From the NCBI GenBank assembly GCA_003542355.1, contig DPKU01000178.1, forward strand, positions 1 through 5,055: a stretch of DNA of 5,055 nt. The letters run 5' to 3'. Within the stretch, counting starts at the first letter, position 1; every line of letters starts with the position of its first letter. A program made the translations under genes and the position numbers. The notes under the pieces were generated by a model, which made no database searches, had not been told where the DNA came from, and saw only the letters and a list, made by a program, of their open reading frames with translations. Shown here one piece after another: positions 1 through 4,957 of the stretch. This stretch comes from Clostridiales bacterium. GTDB lineage: Bacteria > Bacillota > Clostridia > Peptostreptococcales > Anaerovoracaceae.

Positions 1-386
1 GCGTGAAAATCGCCGGTAAAGTGCAGATTGATATCTTCCATAGGCACCACTTGGGACCAGCCCCCGCCGGCAGCCCCGCCCTTGATCCCGAACACCGGAC
101 CCAGGGAAGGCTCCCGCAGAGCAGCCACTACCCGCTTGCCGATCCGAGCCAGTGCGTCGGCCAGTCCGATGGTGGTGGTGGTCTTTCCTTCTCCGGCAGC
201 CGTAGGCGTAATGGCTGTCACCAGGATCAGTTTGCCGTCCTTGCGATCGGGCAGCAGCAGAGGATCCACTTTCGCTTTGTACTTTCCGTATTGCTCCAAA
301 GCGTCTTCCGGTATGTCCACTTTTTCAGCCACCTTTGCGATGGGCGTCATCTGGATGCTCTGGGCGATATCAATGTCGGTCTTCAT
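1..386 (-). CDS. fhs: Formate--tetrahydrofolate ligase, N-terminal 128 residues (runs off left edge)
   Basis: This enzyme joins formate to tetrahydrofolate using ATP, giving 10-formyl-THF in the cytoplasm. It feeds one-carbon metabolism and, in acetogens, the methyl branch of the Wood-Ljungdahl pathway. The visible part is diagnostic. It begins MKTDIDIAQSIQMTPIAKVA, has the P-loop TPTAAGEGKTTT at residues 60-71, and then REPSLGPVFGIKGGAAGGG at 91-109 and VVPMEDINLHFTGDFH at 113-128. All are family signatures. Members are usually about 555 residues, so roughly three quarters lies outside the window. The ATG at 386-384 is preceded by AAAGGGGAG (391-399), a good ribosome binding site. The gene starts 18 nt after the stop of the metallo-hydrolase gene on the same strand, with no terminator or promoter visible between them, so co-transcription is likely. 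fhs alone does not show whether the organism is acetogenic. Confidence 0.96.
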   Translation of the reverse strand, partial: MKTDIDIAQSIQMTPIAKVAEKVDIPEDALEQYGKYKAKVDPLLLPDRKDGKLILVTAITPTAAGEGKTTTTIGLADALARIGKRVVAALREPSLGPVFGIKGGAAGGGWSQVVPMEDINLHFTGDFH

Positions 387-404
387 GGAACTCCCCTTTC
401 GTTT

Positions 405-1283
405 CTACAGTGCTTGATAACAAAGGATGTTGTCTTGAAAAGTCACGGCCATGCGGCCGGTATCGATCAGATAAGACAGGTAGGAGCGGATCGTGCTGCC
501 CACCAGAACCTGCTGGTTGAAGTTCATTGTGAGCTGGTACCGATCAAAGAGCCGGGCCAGCACCTGGTCAAAACCCGAGGGTGTGCGGCAGATCTCCAAT
601 AGGTCTGCGGCGATCTGCTCCACTTTCTTGCGATTGACGACAGCCAGAGGACGAATGTCCCCGCAGGCCGGCCCGTGAGCCGGCACGAACCAATCCGCAT
701 CCATGGAAGAAATTCGATCCAGTGTTTCCAGATAGCCGGCAACATCGTATACAAAGGTCACGTGATACTTGTTCAATATCTCCTCGCCGAAAAGACAATC
801 CGCAGCAAAGACCACGTCGTCCGGCGTACGGAATCCTACCATATTGAAGAAGTGGCCCGGCAGCGGAAAGAAGGAAAACCCGGAGGGCAAATCCGCTTCG
901 CTCAAGGGCCGGACCGGCGCGGCTTCGGCCATCAGAAACTTGTTTCGCAAATCTTTGCAGGGATATCCGCCATATAAAAAAGAAGGTTCCAGGATCGTAT
1001 GCTTCGTAAACGCATCCTCGATTTCCGGGGCGTAGCAAGGGACTCCCAGGCGATCCTGCAGGAGCTTGTTTCCCCCGATGTGATCGCTGTTGGAGTGTGT
1101 GTTCAGAATCGCTTCGGCGCTCCATCCCTGTTCTTCCAGCCTTCGGAGGAGCTTCTTCCCGGCTTCCTTGTCGCTGCCGCTGTCGATCAGAAACGCCTTG
1201 TTTTCCGTTGTCACATAAACGCCGATCTTCGCCGGACAGTCGATATAGTAAGTGTTTCCTTTCACGTGGATCAACTCGTACAA
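405..1283 (-). CDS. MBL-fold metallo-hydrolase, 292 aa, TTG start
   Basis: This is a cytoplasmic metallo-beta-lactamase-fold hydrolase with unknown substrate; there is no signal peptide. Numbered from the TTG at 1283, it shows FLIDSGS at 31-37, then NTHSNSDHIGGN at 61-72 (metal motif 1), PGHFFNMVG at 142-150 (third-ligand His144), FAADCLFGEE at 159-168 (bridging Asp162) and PAHGP at 201-205 (His203). Residues about 220-292 form a helical C-terminal region. Motif 1 normally reads HxHxDH; here it is H63-S-N65-S-D67-H68, so the second His is Asn. I recall this HSNxDH form in other Firmicutes proteins, so it is probably a subfamily trait and not decay. TTG 1283 was chosen because AGGAGG lies 6 nt upstream. 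A more upstream in-frame TTG at 1304 lacks such a site and would place AGGAGG inside the gene. fhs follows after 18 nt. Substrate guesses such as thioesters or glyoxalase-type compounds would be unsupported. Confidence 0.9.
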   Translation of the reverse strand: MYELIHVKGNTYYIDCPAKIGVYVTTENKAFLIDSGSDKEAGKKLLRRLEEQGWSAEAILNTHSNSDHIGGNKLLQDRLGVPCYAPEIEDAFTKHTILEPSFLYGGYPCKDLRNKFLMAEAAPVRPLSEADLPSGFSFFPLPGHFFNMVGFRTPDDVVFAADCLFGEEILNKYHVTFVYDVAGYLETLDRISSMDADWFVPAHGPACGDIRPLAVVNRKKVEQIAADLLEICRTPSGFDQVLARLFDRYQLTMNFNQQVLVGSTIRSYLSYLIDTGRMAVTFQDNILCYQAL

Positions 1284-1289
1284 GGGATT

Positions 1290-1295
1290 CCTCCT
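1290..1295 (-). promoter_or_regulatory. Ribosome binding site fixing the TTG start of the metallo-hydrolase
   Basis: AGGAGG on the minus strand, followed by the 6-nt spacer AATCCC and then TTG at 1283. This is a near-perfect Shine-Dalgarno. It decides the start in favour of the TTG at 1283 over the in-frame TTG at 1304, whose reading would run through the Shine-Dalgarno itself. Confidence 0.85.
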
Positions 1296-1326
1296 GTGGC
1301 CCAAAAGCGTTGCCGTTACTGATTAC

Positions 1327-1361
1327 AGTATAATATATCCCTGTACAGATTGGTAGTTGAA
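1327..1361 (-). promoter_or_regulatory. Candidate promoter for the metallo-hydrolase/fhs operon
   Basis: On the minus strand, TTCAAC (1356-1361) lies 18 nt upstream of TATATT (1332-1337). An alternative and better -10, TATACT, sits at 1327-1332 but has only a poor -35 at 17 nt. Transcription would begin near 1320-1325 and leave about 40 nt of leader before the TTG start. The -35 match is weak (three of six). The call rests mainly on this being the only non-coding DNA upstream of the operon. Confidence 0.35.
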
Positions 1362-1370
1362 TAGTATAAT
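1342..1370 (+). promoter_or_regulatory. Predicted sigma-A type promoter of the CDF exporter gene
   Basis: A consensus -10, TATAAT, lies at 1365-1370, with TGTACA (1342-1347; four of six matches to TTGACA) exactly 17 nt upstream. The exporter's ATG begins at 1377, only 6 nt after the -10, so the expected transcription start falls at or next to the A of ATG. A second TATAAT lies at 1329-1334 without a good -35; AGTATAAT occurs at both 1327-1334 and 1363-1370. If the upstream copy is used, the leader would be about 35 nt. The -35 region overlaps the perfect 8-bp palindrome CTGTACAG (1341-1348), which could be an operator half or chance. Confidence 0.5.
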
Positions 1371-1376
1371 GGGGCC

Positions 1377-2543
1377 ATGAAAAATTTTTTGATCCGGCAT
1401 TTTGTTGCCGATTACGAAAATACGAAGGATATCAAGGTGCGGGAGAGCTACGGAAAGCTGGCCGGTGTCGTGGGGATCATTTCCAATTTGATCCTTTGTG
1501 GTTTTAAAATCGGCACGGGCTTGGTGTTCAATAGCATCGCCATCGTAGCGGACGGAATCAACAACCTTTCCGATGCGTCGGGATCCCTGGTGACCTTGAT
1601 CGGTTTTCGCTTGTCCGGAAAAAAGGCCGATGCGGAGCATCCCTATGGACACGGGCGCATCGAATATCTAACGGGGCTGATGATCTCGGTGATGATCCTG
1701 GTCATCGGAGTCCAGCTCCTGCGTTCGTCGATCGAAAAGACCATGGATCCGGAGCCGATGGTCTTCAGCTGGATCACCGTAGCCGTTCTGGTCACAGCCA
1801 TCATCGTTAAGTTCTGGCAGACCCGCTTTAATATGTCTGTGGGAAAAACCATCGATTCCGCGGCCCTGAAAGCCACGGGTACCGACAGCCGAAACGACGT
1901 GCTGGCGACCACGGCAGTCCTGCTGGCCATTGGCATGGAAAAGCTCTGCGGATACCCCCTGGATGGTCCGGTAGGGATCCTCGTTGCATTTTTCATCCTT
2001 TACTCCGGCTGGGTGTTGATCAACGAAACCGTAAGCCCTCTGCTGGGCAAGGCTCCAGATCCGGAAACTGTCCATGCGCTCAAGGAACGGATCGAAGCCC
2101 ACGAGGGCGTCATCGCCACTCACGATCTGATCCTCCACGACTATGGTCCGGGCCGGGTCTTCGGATCTGTTCACGTGGAAGTGGACGCCTCTGTGGATAT
2201 CCAGGAAAGCCACGATATGGTTGACAACATCGAAAGAGAAGTGTATAAATATATGGGTGTGCTCCTGACGATCCACATGGATCCCATGGATCTGTCCGAC
2301 CCCCTTACGTTGAAAGTCCGGCAGCAGCTGGAAGAGATCTGCACCAGGATGGAAGAGATCCGGGAGATCCACGATGTGCGGGTCGTATCCGGCATCACGC
2401 ATCACAATGTGATATTCGATGTAATGATCTTTCGGAGCTGCAAAGAAAGCGAAGCAGCCCTCCGGGAACGGATCACCCAAGAGCTTCAGACATATGATCC
2501 GAAATATCGGACCGTCATCACCATCGACAGAAGCTATGAATAG
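1377..2543 (+). CDS. Cation diffusion facilitator (CDF) family metal exporter, 388 aa
   Basis: This is an inner-membrane antiporter that exports divalent metal from the cytoplasm in exchange for protons and is expected to act as a dimer. Six hydrophobic segments lie near residues 29-50, 52-78, 98-118, 129-148, 163-190 and 197-218. The transport-site residues are N62-x-x-x-D66 in TM2 (INNLSDASGS) and D170-x-x-x-D174 in TM5 (GTDSRNDV). HPYGHGRIEYLTGL at 88-101 is a classic CDF loop. Zinc transporters of the YiiP type carry DxxxD in TM2 and HxxxD in TM5. An Asn in TM2 and DxxxD in TM5 are closer to manganese-type CDF proteins such as MntE, so Mn(II) efflux is the best guess. Residues 225-305 form the usual cytoplasmic dimerisation domain. 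About 80 further residues (310-388) make the protein longer than the ~300-residue norm and may form a second beta-alpha-beta domain. The N-terminus MKNFLIRHF..YENTKD fits the family, supporting ATG 1377 although it lacks a Shine-Dalgarno. No Mn riboswitch fits in the 93-nt gap upstream. Confidence 0.93.
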   Translation: MKNFLIRHFVADYENTKDIKVRESYGKLAGVVGIISNLILCGFKIGTGLVFNSIAIVADGINNLSDASGSLVTLIGFRLSGKKADAEHPYGHGRIEYLTGLMISVMILVIGVQLLRSSIEKTMDPEPMVFSWITVAVLVTAIIVKFWQTRFNMSVGKTIDSAALKATGTDSRNDVLATTAVLLAIGMEKLCGYPLDGPVGILVAFFILYSGWVLINETVSPLLGKAPDPETVHALKERIEAHEGVIATHDLILHDYGPGRVFGSVHVEVDASVDIQESHDMVDNIEREVYKYMGVLLTIHMDPMDLSDPLTLKVRQQLEEICTRMEEIREIHDVRVVSGITHHNVIFDVMIFRSCKESEAALRERITQELQTYDPKYRTVITIDRSYE

Positions 2544-2560
2544 CAATATATCCCCTACTT

Positions 2561-2637
2561 CGAGGCATAGCTCAGCTTGGTAGAGCGTTGCGTTCGGGAC
2601 GCAAAGGCCACAGGTTCGAATCCTGCTGCCTCGACCA
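2561..2637 (+). tRNA. tRNA-Pro, anticodon CGG, CCA encoded
   Basis: All parts fold. The acceptor stem CGAGGCA (2561-2567) pairs perfectly with TGCCTCG (2627-2633). The D stem is GCTC/GAGC with loop AGCTTGGTA. The anticodon stem TTGCG/CGCAA holds the loop TTCGGGA, giving anticodon CGG, which reads CCG proline codons. The variable loop is AGGCC and the T loop is TTCGAAT. The discriminator is A, and CCA is encoded at 2635-2637. One A-C mismatch occurs at the base of the T stem (ACAGG against CCTGC). The gene starts 17 nt after the exporter stop. I see no convincing separate promoter, so it may be read through from the exporter or from a promoter inside that gene. A terminator follows 2-3 nt downstream. 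The 3' end is duplicated 170 bp further on. Confidence 0.97.
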
Positions 2638-2639
2638 TT

Positions 2640-2669
2640 AAAAAGCACCCTATAAAGGGGTGTTTTTTT
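2640..2669 (+). terminator. Intrinsic terminator after tRNA-Pro (copy 1), bidirectional-looking
   Basis: CACCC pairs with GGGTG around the loop TATAAAG. The stem is extended by an upstream A-run opposite a downstream T-run, and seven T follow on the plus strand. It should end transcripts carrying the exporter and tRNA-Pro. On the minus strand the A-run becomes a T-run, so it can also stop transcription arriving from the right. Confidence 0.88.
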
Positions 2670-2687
2670 GTTGCAGCTGGATGAGAA

Positions 2688-2707
2688 CCACAGGTTCCGT
2701 GGCAGCC
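2688..2707. repeat. Echo of the tRNA T-arm: CCACAGGTTC plus overlapping inverted repeats
   Basis: CCACAGGTTC occurs in the tRNA at 2608-2617 and again here at 2688-2697, 80 bp away (and in copy 2 at 2858-2867). The local sequence can form GAACC-ACA-GGTTC (2685-2697) or CCAC-loop-GTGG. Read on the minus strand, the segment resembles the tRNA T-arm: GGTTC, ATCC and GCTGC recur in the same order and spacing. It may be a second ancient tRNA-derived fragment or a recombinase arm site; the length is too short to decide. Confidence 0.4.
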
Positions 2708-2711
2708 GCTT

Positions 2712-2787
2712 AGCGAGTGAAAACAATTTTATCCCCACGAGCTTAGCGATGCCTGTACCCGACAGCAAGCACCGCTTGCGAAGGGTG
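2712..2787. other. 76-bp spacer between the two repeat copies
   Basis: No gene fits here. The motif GCTTAGCGA occurs at 2708-2716 (straddling the end of repeat copy 1) and at 2741-2749. A one-base-shorter form, GCTTGCGA, lies at 2774-2781, so the three are spaced exactly 33 bp apart. A six-base-pair hairpin, GCAAGC-ACC-GCTTGC, lies at 2765-2779, just before copy 2. The rest of the 33-bp units is not similar. The function is unknown. Confidence 0.6.
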
Positions 2788-2807
2788 GAATCCTGCTGCC
2801 TCGACCA
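2788..2807 (+). pseudogene. tRNA-Pro 3' fragment (20 nt, non-functional)
   Basis: Identical to the last 20 nt of the intact tRNA-Pro gene, from inside the T-loop through the encoded CCA. The 5' side of the molecule is absent upstream; the preceding bases (AAGGGTG) only vaguely resemble the T stem. It therefore cannot fold as a tRNA. Such fragments are the usual mark of att sites of elements that integrate in tRNA genes. Confidence 0.85.
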
Positions 2808-2808
2808 T

Positions 2809-2839
2809 AAAAAAGCACCCTATAAAGGGGTGTTTTTTT
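2809..2839 (-). terminator. Duplicated intrinsic terminator (copy 2), probably serving the SLH gene
   Basis: Same hairpin as at 2640-2669. On the minus strand the stem CACCC/GGGTG is followed by C and six T, about 70 nt after the stop codon of the SLH gene, so it is the likely end of that operon. On the plus strand it is also followed by seven T, giving a second barrier to read-through from the exporter/tRNA unit. Confidence 0.75.
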
Positions 2840-2908
2840 GTTGCAGCTGGATGAGAACCACAGGTTCCGTGGCAGCCGCTTCGCATTGGATGAGAACCTT
2901 ATATTCCC

Positions 2909-4957
2909 TTACTGCTTATTGTATTCCGTAATCTGGTTTGCATCCATCCATGTCTTCTTCGAAGCCATAAGCGCCTGGATGTATGGATTTGGCGACCCAT
3001 ATTTTTCTTGGATCAGGGTTTGAAGCTCAAGCAAATCGTTGTACGTAAGGTATGGATAATCAACGCCTCCATAAGTCCCATCCGGATATCTGGCGTAATG
3101 GAGGTTGCCATCGCGCATGATCCATTCGGGCATTGTGTCGCGGATGCCTGCAAGCATTTTATCTGCACAGGCTTCCAGCTCCGACGCATTGAAAACCTTT
3201 GCATATCGGTATAGCAAAATGATTTCAGCAACCTGATGATTCAGGGATGAATGACTCGTCTTGTGCGCCTGGGGCGTCCAGTAATCCTGAACAAGCCATC
3301 CTCCGCTCTCGGTTTCATAATGATGATCCTCTGCAAACGCCAGGAAGAATTCAAAATAGGCTCGTATCGATTCATCAAATTCCTTGCAGTCCGACCAATC
3401 TGAAATATAGTGAAAAATGCCGATCAGATCTGTATTGAATCTTGTATCAAAAAAATTTGCACCAATATTATAATCTTCCAGGAGCCATGTGCTGAGCGAT
3501 TGTGTTGGGAAATAGCCGTGGTCATTCTGCAGCCGCAGCATGGTTTCCAGGGTGGCAATGGTCAAATCCATGGACACAGGATGGTAAGGAGCCCCGTAAG
3601 CAAAACTCTTGCACAGATAGGCAGCAATGCATTGATAGTAAATATTTTCCCCGCTGGGAATATAGGTGCTGGGCGCCGGAAAATAAAAGCCGTCATAACA
3701 CCACCGGGCATCCCCATCCAAAGGATATAAGCTCCAATAGTCCAATGTATTGGACCTGTTCCAGTCAAACAACGCATTGCCGACCGAGTGGACATACATG
3801 TAGTCGGCGGAGCAATTGTCTGGAATCCCGGGCGCGATCACAGAAATGCTGTATCCTGTGTTTGTTTCCGCTATTTCCAGATGCCCGTCCATTTCGTCCA
3901 AATATTCCAGAGAGCCATTTTCAAGATGTTTGTAGACCTTTGGCGTATAGATCAGATATTCACTTCCCTCTTCCGTCTGCAGGATGAGACAGCTTGACTG
4001 GATCAAAGACTCCTTGAGTTCATTGGTTTTCCAGGCTTTGGAAGAAGCATCAAAGTAAATGAGATTGCCCTGTGCCCCCTCAAGCTCGAAGCGTTCAACG
4101 CAAACCGAGTGCTCCTGCTTGCCGGCAATGACGCTTCCCATTGTTACGGAATCGCCATTGTAAATTTCATATACCCTTTGCGCAACAATGGTCGCGTCCG
4201 CTTCTTCCTGTGATTCCGAGACTTTGACAGCTCCGTCACGCAGCTGAAGCATCGAGGCATGCGTGCGAACGACTCTTGGCATTTCCAGCTCTTTGCCGTT
4301 TATCATTTCAACAAAAGCTGTAATGATTACTGCCGCTTCTGCTCTTGTGATCGCTCTTTGGGGTAAAAATGTGCCATCTGGATTCCCGTGAAATATCCCA
4401 TAGCCAACGCATGTTATGACTGCTTCTTCTGCATAGGCAGCGATTTGATTTTCATCCGTAAAGCCGCTGCCTTTCCCTGCTGTAATTGCTGTATCATATC
4501 GGCTTAGCGCATTTGCAAGAACCACGGCTGCATCTTGCCGTGTAATGCTTGCTTCCGGCTCAAATCTGTTTTCGCCCACCCCATTGATCAATCGATTTTC
4601 CGATGCCGCAGCAACGGCGGCCCGATACCATGCCTGCGCACTGATATCTTCAAATTGCGTATCATCATTTGATAAATCCAAATCCAGTGCGTTCACGATG
4701 ATCGTCGTGAACTCTGCTCTGGTGATACTGTTTGATGCCTTGAACTGCCCGCCATCATATCCGCTTACGATTTCGGCTTGTGCCAATTTGTATATTGCCT
4801 GATGGGCCCAATGACCTGCTGCAACATCGTAAAATGGTTCCATTTCATCCATCGCAAGAACCGGTACGGCATTTGCCATGATTGCCGTTGCGGCAGTTAG
4901 GATCGCCACGCCTTTCTTCCAACCTTCAAGCAGCCTTTTTTTGTTTTGCTCTGACAT
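2909..4957 (-). CDS. Secreted SLH-domain surface protein with C-terminal helical (possibly alpha/alpha-toroid) domain, 682 aa
   Basis: This is a predicted cell-surface protein. Residues 1-35 are a Sec signal peptide: NKKRLLEGWKK, then a hydrophobic stretch, with likely cleavage after PVLA. Three SLH domains follow, at about 42-88, 102-150 and 166-214. Each carries the TRAE-type motif (ITRAE 78-82, ITRQD 138-142, ITRAE 203-207). SLH triplets bind pyruvylated secondary cell-wall polymer, so the protein is probably wall-anchored. Residues 225-400 are unrecognised. From about 440 to 660 the sequence is helical with LETMLRLQNDHGYFP, FFDTRFNTD, GGWLVQDYW and HSSLNHQVAE. This pattern recalls alpha/alpha-toroid polysaccharide enzymes and the C-terminal part of glucuronyl C5-epimerases; that link is a guess. 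ATG 4957 is used because AGAGG lies 7 nt upstream and the ATG overlaps the previous gene's TGA; an in-frame TTG directly precedes it. Parts are much poorer in G+C than the left half (17 of 60 in 3421-3480, against 41 of 60 in 1861-1920). Confidence 0.9.
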   Translation of the reverse strand: MSEQNKKRLLEGWKKGVAILTAATAIMANAVPVLAMDEMEPFYDVAAGHWAHQAIYKLAQAEIVSGYDGGQFKASNSITRAEFTTIIVNALDLDLSNDDTQFEDISAQAWYRAAVAAASENRLINGVGENRFEPEASITRQDAAVVLANALSRYDTAITAGKGSGFTDENQIAAYAEEAVITCVGYGIFHGNPDGTFLPQRAITRAEAAVIITAFVEMINGKELEMPRVVRTHASMLQLRDGAVKVSESQEEADATIVAQRVYEIYNGDSVTMGSVIAGKQEHSVCVERFELEGAQGNLIYFDASSKAWKTNELKESLIQSSCLILQTEEGSEYLIYTPKVYKHLENGSLEYLDEMDGHLEIAETNTGYSISVIAPGIPDNCSADYMYVHSVGNALFDWNRSNTLDYWSLYPLDGDARWCYDGFYFPAPSTYIPSGENIYYQCIAAYLCKSFAYGAPYHPVSMDLTIATLETMLRLQNDHGYFPTQSLSTWLLEDYNIGANFFDTRFNTDLIGIFHYISDWSDCKEFDESIRAYFEFFLAFAEDHHYETESGGWLVQDYWTPQAHKTSHSSLNHQVAEIILLYRYAKVFNASELEACADKMLAGIRDTMPEWIMRDGNLHYARYPDGTYGGVDYPYLTYNDLLELQTLIQEKYGSPNPYIQALMASKKTWMDANQITEYNKQ

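Larger units (their letters stand above)
2618..2711 (+). repeat. 94-bp direct repeat, copy 1 (tRNA 3' end + terminator + tail)
   Basis: Begins with GAATCC in the T-loop of the tRNA-Pro gene, covers its last 20 nt including CCA, then a terminator hairpin, then a tail containing TGGATGAGAACC (2678-2689) and ending GGCAGCCGCTT. It matches 2788-2881 at a constant 170-bp offset with one difference (T2639 against A2809). The boundaries are sharp: C2617/G2787 on the left and A2712/C2882 on the right both differ. Confidence 0.95.
2788..2881 (+). repeat. 94-bp direct repeat, copy 2
   Basis: 93 of 94 bases match 2618-2711. It contains the last 20 nt of tRNA-Pro, the terminator and the GGATGAGAACC tail, and it ends 28 bp before the stop codon of the SLH gene. 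TGGATGAGAACC recurs a third time at 2887-2898, just outside the repeat, so the right edge carries a further partial copy. This arrangement is what a tandem duplication, or a collapsed integration at a tRNA 3' end, would leave. Confidence 0.95.

Noticed and set aside
3..602. Plus-strand open frame of 199 codons at the left edge
   Set aside because: Antisense to fhs and the end of the metallo-hydrolase, both of which have strong family motifs; low-complexity composition typical of a shadow frame.
1281..1304. Longer metallo-hydrolase start at the TTG at 1304
   Set aside because: It would translate through the AGGAGG that is ideally spaced for the TTG at 1283, and no Shine-Dalgarno precedes it.
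1284..1376. Possible riboswitch (THF or yybP-ykoY/Mn type) in the divergent intergenic region
   Set aside because: Only 93 nt shared by two promoters; no hairpin set resembling either class could be found, and the exporter appears to have almost no leader.
1668..2768. Long minus-strand open frame (366 codons) opposite the exporter and tRNA
   Set aside because: It lies antisense to a clear CDF transporter and to the tRNA; its SRIRTCGLCVPN stretch is just the complement of tRNA-Pro. No ribosome binding site or family pattern.
2618..2881. CRISPR-like array
   Set aside because: Only two long copies of 94 bp, containing tRNA and terminator sequence; no short regularly repeated units with unique spacers.
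2638..2908. Insertion sequence or transposase remnant
   Set aside because: No terminal inverted repeats, target-site duplication or transposase-like reading frame is visible.
2668..3023. Two plus-strand small open frames encoding near-identical peptides (LQLDENHRFRGSR)
   Set aside because: The similarity comes entirely from the 94-bp DNA repeat. Both start in the terminator T-run or just after it, and one runs antisense into the SLH gene.
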